Made by a program: the position numbers and the translations under genes. From Burkholderia anthina (GTDB lineage: Bacteria; Pseudomonadota; Gammaproteobacteria; Burkholderiales; Burkholderiaceae), in NCBI RefSeq assembly GCF_902498995.1, contig NZ_CABVLY010000009.1, positions 186,001 through 250,000 of the forward strand: 64,000 nucleotides of DNA, given 5' to 3'. Positions 55,871-64,000 of the stretch are shown here, in pieces (within the stretch, counting starts at the first letter, position 1; every line of letters starts with the position of its first letter). The notes beneath the pieces were generated by a model. That model worked only from the letters and a program-made list of their open reading frames with translations, made no database searches and was not told where the DNA came from.

Positions 55871-56625
55871 CCTTTCGCTCCGCCCGCCTGCGCGGCACGC
55901 GCCGCGACCCGCTCCGCGGTGGTCTGCGCGACCTTGTCGCGCACGTATTCTGGCGCGGCCTGATCGGCCGGCACCGCACGGCCGGCGCGAAACGCCCGCA
56001 GCGCGGCATGCGCGACCGCCAGCGCATGCGGCAGCGCGTCACCGTCGATCGCGGCCGCGCGCGCCGCGGCCGGCAACTGCGCGCCGAATGCAGCCGCCGC
56101 GTTGCCCGCCAGCGTAAACGGCGCGTCGGGTACGCCGACGGCGCCCGGCGCATCGAGCGAAGCCGGATGCAGCGTGCGCCAGTCGCCCGTACTGTCGTCC
56201 CACGCGAAGTCGGCCCAGTACGCTTCGTCCATTCGCGCGTCGAGCGCAGCCAGCACTCGCGTCGTGCCGGGCGCACGCAACCGCGCGTGCTCGGCGCATG
56301 CGAGCAGCGTGCCGATCGGCACGACCGGCAGCCCGCGCCCGAACGCGAGGCCCTGGGTAATGCCGGTCGCGGTGCGCAGTCCGGTAAACGAGCCGGGGCC
56401 CGCGCCGAACGCGATCGCGTCGCAGTCGGCGAGCGTCAGGCCCGATTCGGCAAAAATCTCCTGGATCGCCGGCAGCACGCGCGTGCTCGACACGGCGCCC
56501 GTCAGTTCGTGGCGGACCCAGGTTTGCGGGGTGGAAACGGCGTCATCGGCCTGAGCCGAGCGCAGCAGCGCGACCGAGCAGTATTCGGTCGACGTATCGA
56601 TGGCGAGGAGCACTGTTTGCGTCAT
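55867..56625 (-). CDS. tsaB: tRNA threonylcarbamoyladenosine synthesis protein TsaB
   Basis: A 252-residue ASKHA-fold protein, a scaffold for TsaD in making t6A at position 37 of tRNAs. It shows [40 protein letters not shown] and an acidic, Ala-rich C-terminal half. The ATG at 56625 gives [11 protein letters not shown]; two earlier in-frame Met are possible. It is first gene of the four-gene operon and divergent from the acyl-CoA-binding protein gene. Confidence 0.93.
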   Translation of the reverse strand: MTQTVLLAIDTSTEYCSVALLRSAQADDAVSTPQTWVRHELTGAVSSTRVLPAIQEIFAESGLTLADCDAIAFGAGPGSFTGLRTATGITQGLAFGRGLPVVPIGTLLACAEHARLRAPGTTRVLAALDARMDEAYWADFAWDDSTGDWRTLHPASLDAPGAVGVPDAPFTLAGNAAAAFGAQLPAAARAAAIDGDALPHALAVAHAALRAFRAGRAVPADQAAPEYVRDKVAQTTAERVAARAAQAGGAKG

Positions 56626-56740
56626 GGCCGACATTGTAATGCGGCGCCCCGCTCCCACGGGCGATCGGGCCCGATTCCGCCCCTGCGCCCGCGCCGCCGT
56701 CGGTTTGGAAGGATCGCTCGACCCCGCGCGGCGCTTCGCT

Positions 56741-56749
56741 TGCTAAGAT
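56741..56749 (+). promoter_or_regulatory. Candidate extended -10 of the ACBP gene
   Basis: TGCTAAGAT (TGn plus TAAGAT), 33 bases before the start codon. TAAGAT boxes also precede the DMT gene at 834 and cls at 43772. No -35 was seen. Confidence 0.35.
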
Positions 56750-56782
56750 CGCCCCAACTTGAAACCCTTACGGAGACACACG

Positions 56783-57052
56783 ATGAGCGAACTCACCGCC
56801 CAATTCGACCAGGCCCAGGTCGACGTCAAACAACTGACCGAGCGTCCGGGCAACCTGACCCTGCTGCGCCTGTACGCGCTCTTCAAGCAGGCCACCGACG
56901 GCGATGCGCACGGCGACAAGCCGGGCTTCACCGACATCGTCGGCAAGTACAAGTACGATGCGTGGGACGCGCTGAAAGGCACGTCGCAGGATGCGGCGAA
57001 GCAGCAGTACATCGAGCTCGTCGAATCGCTGAAGAACGGCACGGCGTCCTGA
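56783..57052 (+). CDS. Acyl-CoA-binding protein (ACBP)
   Basis: An 89-residue four-helix protein that binds long-chain acyl-CoA. The conserved ligand residues are visible: LYALFKQATDGDAHGDKPGF (the LYxxFKQATxGD helix), KYKYDAWDALKGTSQDAAKQ (KxKxDAW) and YIELVESL. ACBP is mainly a eukaryotic family with scattered bacterial members. A CGGAG site precedes the ATG; the TTG start 24 bases earlier is unlikely. It is a single gene between tsaB and the helicase leader. Confidence 0.94.
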   Translation: MSELTAQFDQAQVDVKQLTERPGNLTLLRLYALFKQATDGDAHGDKPGFTDIVGKYKYDAWDALKGTSQDAAKQQYIELVESLKNGTAS

Positions 57053-57422
57053 TCGCTCCGTCCCCGCCTGCGGTAGGCAACGCAATAGGCAATCAAATCA
57101 GTGGCGCAGCGCAGCAAAAGTCTTTATAATGCGGCCTGCGTCACCTCCCGCGCTCGGCTCGTAAGCCGTTCCGGCCTGACGCCTCGTAGCGTTAAGCTCC
57201 AATCCGGTTTAGAACCTGTCCCCTCCTGCTTCGACCCTCGCGGTCGTCAACTAGGCTGGCGGCCTCGCTCCAGAAGCGCGCCGCACCCAAAACAGCTTCT
57301 AATGCCTCATCCGCCGAAGGTTCGGTGGATTGCACCCGTTTCCCGATTTGCTCGCTGAATCCGACGACTTGGGTATGCGCGATTGGCGCCGACGTTTCAC
57401 CCACTGTGTTTCAAGGATTGTT
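57053..57422 (+). promoter_or_regulatory. Long leader of the DEAD-box helicase gene
   Basis: The 370-bp gap has no gene. A perfect TATAAT lies at 57125-57130, so the transcript would carry a leader of about 285 bases. Hairpins are possible at 57232-57246 (CGACC / GGTCG) and 57311-57328 (CCGCCG / CGGTGG, one G-U pair). Long leaders that feed back on expression or cold response are known for other DEAD-box helicase genes. Confidence 0.5.
57125..57130 (+). promoter_or_regulatory. Candidate -10 box of the helicase gene
   Basis: Perfect TATAAT in a CTTTATAATG context. The -35 at 17-18 bp (GTGGCG) is poor. Confidence 0.45.
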
Positions 57423-58979
57423 ATGACTTCGAGCATCAACACCAGCCCGCTCAACGCGATCGCCGACCAGGCGCTCGGTCTCGACGACGCCGCCGCACCG
57501 GCCGCGGTCGAACCGGCGTCGGACGAGCCGACTTTCGCGTCGCTCGGGCTGTCGCCGGAGATCGTCTCCGCGCTGCAGGCCGCCGGCTACGCCAAGCCGA
57601 CGCCGGTCCAGCAGCGCGCGATCCCGGCCGGCATCGCCGGTCGGGATCTGCTGGTATCGAGCCCGACCGGTTCGGGCAAGACCGCTGCCTTCATGCTGCC
57701 CGCGATCGAACGCTTCGCGCAACTCCAGAAGACGCTGGCGCAGCAACCGCGCGCGCCGCGTGAACCGAACCAGGGCGACCGCCGCGTGCGCCGCCCGCAG
57801 CCCGTCGCCCGCCCGGGCCTGCTCGTGCTGACGCCGACCCGTGAACTCGCAATGCAGGTCACCACGGCCGCGTCGACCTACGGCAAGCACCTGAAGCGCC
57901 TGCGCACCGTCAGCATCCTCGGCGGTGTCGCTTACGGCCAGCAGCTGATGCTGCTCGCGAAGAACCCGGAAATCCTGGTTGCAACGCCGGGCCGTCTGCT
58001 CGACCACCTCGAGCGTGGCCGCATCGACCTGTCCGAGCTGAAGATGCTCGTGCTCGACGAAGCCGACCGCATGCTCGACATGGGCTTCATCGACGACATC
58101 GAAACGATCGTCGCCGCCACGCCCGAGTCGCGTCAGACGATGCTGTTCTCGGCCACGCTCGACGGCAAGATCGGTTCGCTGACGAGCCGCCTGCTGAAGG
58201 ATCCGGAGCGCATCGAAATCCAGCAGCGCCTCGAATCGCGCGCGAACATCGCGCAGACCGTGCATTACGTCGACGACCGCGACCACAAGGATCGCCTGCT
58301 CGATCACCTGCTGCGCGACGACGCGCTCGACCAGGCGATCATCTTCACGGCGACCAAGATCGACGCCGACCAGCTCGCCGGCCGTCTCGCCGACGCAGGC
58401 TTCGAATCGGCCGCACTGCACGGCGACCTGCCGCAGGGCGCGCGTAACCGCACGATCCGTGCGCTGCGCGAGCGTCGCGTGCGCGTGCTGGTCGCGACCG
58501 ACGTCGCGGCACGCGGTATCGACATCCCGGGCATCACGCACGTGTTCAACTACGACCTGCCGAAGTTCGCGGAAGACTACGTGCACCGTATCGGCCGTAC
58601 GGGCCGTGCCGGCCGTTCGGGCACCGCGGTGAGCCTCGTGCACCACGCCGAGCAAGGCGCGCTCAAGCGCATCGAGCGCTTCGTGCGCGCGCCGCTGCCG
58701 GTCAACGTGATCGAAGGCTTCGAACCGCGCAAGGCGCCCCCGCGCAACGATCGCGGCACCGGCGGCCGCGGCCGTCCGGGCGGCGGTAACGGCGGTCGCC
58801 GTTTCGGCGGCAAGCCGGGCGGCGGTTACGGCGGCAACGGTGGTGGCAACGGCGGCCGCAGCTACGGCGGCGGCAATGGCGGCGGCTGGAGCGGCAAGCC
58901 GAGCGGCAGCCGTGACGGCGGCCCGCGTCGCGACGGCCAGCGCAGCAGCGGCCCGCGTCGCAGCAATTCCGCGTCGTAA
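57423..58979 (+). CDS. DEAD-box RNA helicase, RhlE/SrmB-like
   Basis: A 518-residue ATP-dependent RNA helicase. Motifs in order: Q motif (TFASLGLSPEIVSALQ, PTPVQQRAIP), I (SSPTGSGKTAAF), Ia (LTPTRELAMQV), II (VLDEADRMLDMGF, with DEAD), III (FSATL), V (VATDVAARGIDIPG) and VI (HRIGRTGRAGRSG). The last 85 residues are a Gly/Arg/Asn-rich tail with repeated GG(N/R/Y) units, likely disordered and RNA-binding. The ATG at 57423 has AAGGA upstream; the longer reading from 57330 is not supported. Confidence 0.93.
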   Translation: MTSSINTSPLNAIADQALGLDDAAAPAAVEPASDEPTFASLGLSPEIVSALQAAGYAKPTPVQQRAIPAGIAGRDLLVSSPTGSGKTAAFMLPAIERFAQLQKTLAQQPRAPREPNQGDRRVRRPQPVARPGLLVLTPTRELAMQVTTAASTYGKHLKRLRTVSILGGVAYGQQLMLLAKNPEILVATPGRLLDHLERGRIDLSELKMLVLDEADRMLDMGFIDDIETIVAATPESRQTMLFSATLDGKIGSLTSRLLKDPERIEIQQRLESRANIAQTVHYVDDRDHKDRLLDHLLRDDALDQAIIFTATKIDADQLAGRLADAGFESAALHGDLPQGARNRTIRALRERRVRVLVATDVAARGIDIPGITHVFNYDLPKFAEDYVHRIGRTGRAGRSGTAVSLVHHAEQGALKRIERFVRAPLPVNVIEGFEPRKAPPRNDRGTGGRGRPGGGNGGRRFGGKPGGGYGGNGGGNGGRSYGGGNGGGWSGKPSGSRDGGPRRDGQRSSGPRRSNSAS

Positions 58980-59026
58980 GCACGCACGGGCGGCCGCTCG
59001 GCCGCCCCGCCCTACCCATCGGGCAG

Positions 59027-59053
59027 ACCGGCGCATCCGCGCCGGTTTTTTTT
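59027..59053 (+). terminator. Rho-independent terminator of the helicase gene
   Basis: ACCGGCGC / GCGCCGGT stem, four-base loop, ending in eight T. It lies 48 bases past the stop. Confidence 0.9.
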
Positions 59054-59364
59054 CGTCCCGCGCCGCATTTCACGATGCGGAAAAATTTTTTGCGTCGTAA
59101 AAAATCATGCTGCGTGGCACAACCTTACAATTGCAGGATGGGAAAATACGTTCCTCATTACGAAATTCACATCGCAATTCATTGATTTATAAAAATAAAA
59201 ATTTCACACCCATCCTGAAAAAGTCCCTGTCCCGCTCCGGTCGATTTGCCTAGACTCTTATACAAGACTTCACGAACCGGCATGCAACACCCGCCCGCTT
59301 CGAGAACAGCATCGCCACCGTCCGTTTTGACCCATTAGGCAACACGCACATCAAGGAGCGCATC
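59054..59364 (+). promoter_or_regulatory. aceA upstream control region
   Basis: A 311-bp gene-free, strikingly AT-rich stretch before aceA. It contains a near-perfect palindrome (TTTTTTGCG-T-CGTAAAAAA, 59086-59104, with one mismatched pair), a separated inverted repeat CAGGATGGG (59134-59142) and CCCATCCTG (59209-59217), and an A/T tract at 59186-59204. These look like regulator and bending sites. TAGACT (59251-59256) and TTATAC (59258-59263) are possible -10 boxes, but no clear -35 was found. Confidence 0.55.
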
Positions 59365-60672
<1,308 letters not shown>

Positions 60673-60813
60673 CGCGCGCCAGTGTCGCACCGATGCCCGT
60701 CCGTCACGCGACGGCGCGGCATCGGGCAGTACCGAATAAAAATCAGGGAGGAGACGGCAGGCGCGCGATGACTCGCGCGACCGGCCGCGCGGCCTCGTGC
60801 CGCCAGTCGTAAC

Positions 60814-60844
60814 GCGCGCCGGCGTCGTCCGGCGCGCCCTTTTT
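60814..60844 (+). terminator. Terminator after aceA
   Basis: A 9-bp stem GCGCGCCGG / CCGGCGCGC with a six-base loop, then CC and five T. It lies 141 bases past the aceA stop and before the convergent universal stress gene. Confidence 0.7.
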
Positions 60845-60901
60845 CTGCGGCGCTACAGCGCTGCCGTGCGGCCGCCCGCGCGGCGAAAACCGCCGCCAGT
60901 T

Positions 60902-61336
60902 CTACCGATAGACGATCACCGGAATTTTCGTATGGGTCAGCACGCGCTGCGTTTCGCTGCCGATCAACAGGCTGCCGAGCCCGCGACGTCCGTGGGACGC
61001 CATGAAAATCACGTCGCAGCCGCCGCGTTCGGCCGCCTCGATGATGCCGAGGTAAGGCGACGGATGCACGCTCGTCCAGCTGTCGCAAACGACGCCGGCC
61101 TCCCGCGCGGCCGCCTGCACCTCGTCGAGATGCGCACGCGCTTCACGCTCGCTACGCGCCCGGAAATCGGCGGGCGGCTCGATGATCACTTCGGAAAACG
61201 GCGAGTACGGATATTGCGGCAGGCACGCATAGGCCGTGACCTGCGCGCCGACCGCGCGCGCCAGATCGATCGCGCCGTCGATCGCCTTTTGCGACAGTTC
61301 GGAACCGTCGGTTGGAACGAGGATGTGCCGGAACAT
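60902..61336 (-). CDS. Universal stress protein (UspA family)
   Basis: A 144-residue single-domain Usp. It starts MFRHILVPTDGSELSQKAID and ends with the nucleotide-binding loop SHGRRGLGSLLIGSETQRVL (G-2x-G-9x-G-S type) then KIPVIVYR. Members with this loop bind ATP. AGGAGG lies before the ATG at 61336. Convergent with aceA. Its trigger is unknown; no oxygen- or redox-box was recognised upstream. Confidence 0.92.
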   Translation of the reverse strand: MFRHILVPTDGSELSQKAIDGAIDLARAVGAQVTAYACLPQYPYSPFSEVIIEPPADFRARSEREARAHLDEVQAAAREAGVVCDSWTSVHPSPYLGIIEAAERGGCDVIFMASHGRRGLGSLLIGSETQRVLTHTKIPVIVYR

Positions 61337-61528
61337 CGCGCCCTCCTGCGTCAGTCGCACCGCGTGCGCCGCGAACCCGTGCGATCCGGCCGCGACGCGT
61401 CGCGCATGCCAGTTTCGATTGTAGTGCGCGAAACGGCGCGGCCGGCGCCGGCAGCGGGTTCGCCCTCATATCGGAAACACGCGGGCCGGCACGGCTCGCC
61501 ACCTGCATCGGCTCGAGCGGCCGGCACC

Positions 61529-62434
61529 CTACTCGCCCCAATACCCGGGCCTTTCGTACGTATGTTTCAGGTAATCGAGAAAAAGGCGCACGCGCAACGG
61601 CAGGTGGCGACGCTGCGGGAATACCGCGTGAATGCCGATCGGCGGCGCCGCGAACGCGTCGAGCACGCTGACGAGGTGGCCGGCCGCGATGTCCTCGCCC
61701 ACCTCCCACCACGATCGCCATGCGAGGCCGTAACCGGCGAGGCACCACTCGTGCAGCACCGCGCCGTCCGAGCACTCCATCGTGCCGTTCACGCGAATCG
61801 ACACGACCTTGTCGTCCTCCTGGAACGCCCAGCCGCGCTGCTGGTTCGCGTTCGCGGCAAGCGCGAGACAGTTGTGACGTGCCAGTTCCGCGAGCGTGAC
61901 CGGCGTGCCGCGCCGCGCGAGATACGCGGGCGACGCCACGCACACGCGGCGGTTCTCGCCGAGCTTGAGCGACACGAGGGACGAGTCGGGCAGTTCGCCG
62001 AGCCGCACCGCGCAATCGAACCCCTCGTTGACGAGGTCGACCATCCGGTCGGACAGATCCAGCGTGACCGACACGTCCGGATGCGCGCCGCTGAATTCGG
62101 GTACGAGCGGCGCGACGTGGCGCCGTCCGAACCCGGCCGGCGCCGAAATCCGCAGGTGGCCGCTCGCCTTCACGCCGCCGGCGGACACGCTCGCCTCGGC
62201 GTTCTGCATGTCGTTGATGATCCGCTGGCAATCCTCGAGGAATGCCGAGCCCTCGAAGGTCAGCGTGAGCTTGCGCGTCGTGCGCACCAGCAGCTTGACG
62301 CCGAGCCGCTCCTCGAGCGCGTCGAGGCGACGGCCGATGATGGCCGGCGCGACGCCTTCCGCGTGCGCGGCCGCCGACAGGCTGCCCTTCGCCGCGACCG
62401 CGGCGAACGTTTCGATCTGTTTGAACCGGTCCAT
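61529..62434 (-). CDS. LysR family transcriptional regulator
   Basis: A 301-residue LTTR. The N-terminal helix-turn-helix is plain (DRFKQIETFAAVAAKGSLSAAAH, then IIGRRLDALEERLGVKLLVR), followed by a linker helix and the effector-binding domain ([19 protein letters not shown], residues 90-290). It belongs to the DsdC/CrgA-like subgroup common in Burkholderia. It is divergent from the haloacid dehalogenase gene and is the obvious candidate regulator of dehalogenase-aceB. No inducer is known. Confidence 0.92.
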   Translation of the reverse strand: MDRFKQIETFAAVAAKGSLSAAAHAEGVAPAIIGRRLDALEERLGVKLLVRTTRKLTLTFEGSAFLEDCQRIINDMQNAEASVSAGGVKASGHLRISAPAGFGRRHVAPLVPEFSGAHPDVSVTLDLSDRMVDLVNEGFDCAVRLGELPDSSLVSLKLGENRRVCVASPAYLARRGTPVTLAELARHNCLALAANANQQRGWAFQEDDKVVSIRVNGTMECSDGAVLHEWCLAGYGLAWRSWWEVGEDIAAGHLVSVLDAFAAPPIGIHAVFPQRRHLPLRVRLFLDYLKHTYERPGYWGE

Positions 62435-62588
62435 GACTCGAAAGGATGGCGTTTCCGCCCTTCACATGACTGAAGCCGCTCAAGATTAGGTATATGAAAG
62501 TAAAAGATCAAGTGATGATTAGCGTCTTTTTTAGCACCTGCGATCACGAATAGAATCGATCCGACCTCTGAAACTGGAGCGCAAGGCT
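62435..62588. promoter_or_regulatory. Divergent LysR/dehalogenase promoter region
   Basis: A 154-bp AT-rich gap. TAGAAT (62551-62556) is a plausible -10 for the dehalogenase, with a poor TTTTTA at 17 bp. ATCA-AG-TGAT (about 62507-62516) has four-base inverted arms, a possible regulator half-site pair. No full T-N11-A box was identified. Confidence 0.4.
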
Positions 62589-63350
62589 ATGTCGGCCACA
62601 ACGACACTCTCCTCTCCCGACGCAATCATCTTCGACGCATTCGGCACGTTGTTCGACGTGCGCGCGGTGCTGGCCGCTGCGGAGCAGATGTTTCCCGGAC
62701 ACGGGGAACGGTTGTCGCAGCTGTGGCGACGCAAGCAAATCGAATACTCGCAGTTGCGCACGCTGGCCGATCCGGCCGGCGCGCGCTATCGCCCGTTCCG
62801 CGACATCACGCTCGACGCGCTGCGGTTCGCCGCACGCCGGCTCGGGCTCGCGCTGAACAGCGCGGCCGAAAAGCGGTTGATGGACGAATACGCGTGCCTG
62901 TCCACCTATCCCGACACGGTGCCCGCGCTGCGCAAGCTGCGCGCGCTCGAACCGCGCCCGCCGCTCGCGATCCTGTCGAACGGCACCCCGCAGATGCTCG
63001 ACATCGCGATCAAGAGCGCCGGCATGAGCGGCCTGTTCGATCGCGTGCTGTCGGCCGATGCCGTCCGCGCGTACAAGCCGAGCCCCGTCGCGTACGCACT
63101 CGGCACGGCCGCGTTCGGCGCGAACCCGCGCGACATCGTGTTCGTGTCGTCGAACGCCTGGGACGTCGCGGGGGCCGCATGGTTCGGCTACACGACGTTC
63201 TGGCTCAACCGCACGGGCGCACCCGCCGAGGAACTCGGCACGCCGCCCGACGGCACGGGCACCGGCATGGCCGACCTGCTCGCATTCCTCGCCACCCCGG
63301 CTCCGTCCGGCAAACCCGCAAACCGCGCGCGCCCCAGCCCGGGCGCATGA
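62589..63350 (+). CDS. (S)-2-haloacid dehalogenase type II (HAD superfamily)
   Basis: A 253-residue HAD enzyme of the haloacid dehalogenase subgroup. The nucleophile is Asp16 in IIFDAFGTLFDV. It also has the Arg of RRKQIEYSQLRTLAD, ILSNGTPQMLD (Ser-Asn), the Lys of YKPSPVAYAL and SSNAWDVAGAAWFGY with the catalytic Ser, Asn and Asp. Such enzymes turn 2-haloacids into 2-hydroxyacids. It lies 67 bp upstream of aceB on the same strand, so the two may be co-transcribed. The natural substrate may not be halogenated. Confidence 0.92.
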   Translation: MSATTTLSSPDAIIFDAFGTLFDVRAVLAAAEQMFPGHGERLSQLWRRKQIEYSQLRTLADPAGARYRPFRDITLDALRFAARRLGLALNSAAEKRLMDEYACLSTYPDTVPALRKLRALEPRPPLAILSNGTPQMLDIAIKSAGMSGLFDRVLSADAVRAYKPSPVAYALGTAAFGANPRDIVFVSSNAWDVAGAAWFGYTTFWLNRTGAPAEELGTPPDGTGTGMADLLAFLATPAPSGKPANRARPSPGA

Positions 63351-63417
63351 CGTTCGCAGCGCTGCCGCCTTCCCCCTTCACCGAAACCGCAACTGACCGA
63401 CCAAGGAGATGAGACTC

Positions 63418-64000
63418 ATGAGCACCCCGATCACGCTGCCGCAAGGCATGGCGATCACCGGCGAAATCAAGCCGGGTTACGAAGCGATCCTGACGCCCGA
63501 AGCGCTCGCACTCGTCGCAGCGCTGCACCGCACGTTCGAACCGCGCCGCCAGGCGCTGCTGCAGGCCCGCGTCGAGCGCACCCAGCGCCTCGATGCCGGC
63601 GAACGCCCCGACTTCCTGGCCGACACGAAGGCGATCCGCGAAGGCGACTGGAAAGTCGCGCCGCTGCCGGCCGACCTGCAATGCCGCCGTGTCGAGATCA
63701 CGGGCCCCGTCGAGCGCAAGATGATCATCAACGCGCTGAACTCGGGCGCCGATTCGTACATGACGGACTTCGAGGATTCGAACGCGCCGAACTGGACGAA
63801 CCAGATCGACGGCCAGATCAACCTGAAGGACGCGGTGCGCCGCACGATCTCGCTCGAGCAGAACGGCAAGTCGTACCAGTTGAACGACAAGGTCGCGACG
63901 CTGATCGTGCGTCCGCGCGGCTGGCACCTCGACGAGAAGCACGTGACGGTCGACGGCCAGCGCGTGTCCGGCGGCATCTTCGATTTCGCGCTGTTCCTGT
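63418..64000 (+). CDS. aceB: Malate synthase A, N-terminal part (truncated by window end)
   Basis: The first 194 codons of malate synthase A, open to the last base. It starts [20 protein letters not shown] after an AAGGAGATGAG site and shows the family segments [56 protein letters not shown] and [11 protein letters not shown]. It condenses glyoxylate, made by AceA, with acetyl-CoA. Family members are about 530 residues, so roughly two thirds is missing, including the catalytic Arg/Asp pair. Being cut by the window edge, it is partial rather than broken. Confidence 0.95.
   Translation, partial: MSTPITLPQGMAITGEIKPGYEAILTPEALALVAALHRTFEPRRQALLQARVERTQRLDAGERPDFLADTKAIREGDWKVAPLPADLQCRRVEITGPVERKMIINALNSGADSYMTDFEDSNAPNWTNQIDGQINLKDAVRRTISLEQNGKSYQLNDKVATLIVRPRGWHLDEKHVTVDGQRVSGGIFDFALFL

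Noticed and set aside
59115..59134. TGGCAC and TTGC before aceA, resembling a sigma-54 promoter
   Set aside because: The gap between them is ten bases instead of five, so the -24/-12 spacing is wrong.
60769..60813. A 14-codon reading frame after aceA (MTRATGRAASCRQS) near a GGGAGGAG stretch
   Set aside because: The purine run is too far from the ATG, and the frame is short and ends in the aceA terminator region.

Overview
The window is a 64 kb stretch of dense, high-GC housekeeping chromosome. Protein families, gene order and the absence of any rRNA, tRNA, IS element, phage gene or CRISPR array point to chromosome 1 of a Burkholderia sensu stricto species, most likely of the Burkholderia cepacia complex. 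The genus call is an inference from protein character and synteny; no search was run.

Layout. 1-8.5 kb: a beta-propeller protein, a DMT exporter, ratA-ratB divergent from smpB, an nfeD/SPFH membrane pair, and ppsA (PEP synthase) divergent from its regulator ppsR. 8.5-24.4 kb, minus strand: one long block read rpsB-tsf-pyrH-frr-uppS-cdsA-dxr-rseP-bamA-ompH-lpxD-fabZ-lpxA-lpxB-rnhB-(TrmH family methyltransferase). It couples translation factors, isoprenoid carrier and phospholipid synthesis, outer-membrane protein assembly and lipid A synthesis. 24.7-30.1 kb, plus strand: map-glnD-rluF, where rluF carries a long repeat-rich N-terminal extension. 30.1-37.9 kb, minus strand: smc-zipA-ligA-def (chromosome condensation, division, DNA ligation, deformylation). 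38-43.7 kb: a second DMT exporter divergent from the lysine/diaminopimelate set dapC-dapD-(Spx/ArsC-like)-dapE-prmB.

43.8-56.6 kb: cardiolipin synthase, glutathione peroxidase, a YheS-type ABC-F ATPase, a small unknown protein, alr-radA, lplT-thiD, and the overlapping minus-strand operon tsaB-rimI-UDG-DUF1853. 56.7-64 kb: a bacterial acyl-CoA-binding protein, a DEAD-box helicase with a long leader, isocitrate lyase (aceA), a universal stress protein, a LysR regulator divergent from a haloacid dehalogenase, and the 5' part of malate synthase (aceB), which runs off the window end. The last 5 kb is therefore a glyoxylate-shunt neighbourhood.

No clearly new multi-gene system was found. The least explained signals are non-coding: perfect inverted repeats at 9387-9453, 32901-32929 and 43728-43772, a cluster of symmetric elements before aceA, a pair of identical palindromes before ppsA, and long leaders before rpsB and the helicase. 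Among proteins, the 46-residue repeat array of rluF, the unknown 88-residue protein, DUF1853 in a conserved-looking operon, and the dehalogenase next to aceB deserve attention. Most start codons were chosen by Shine-Dalgarno position, and several differ from the longest possible reading frame.
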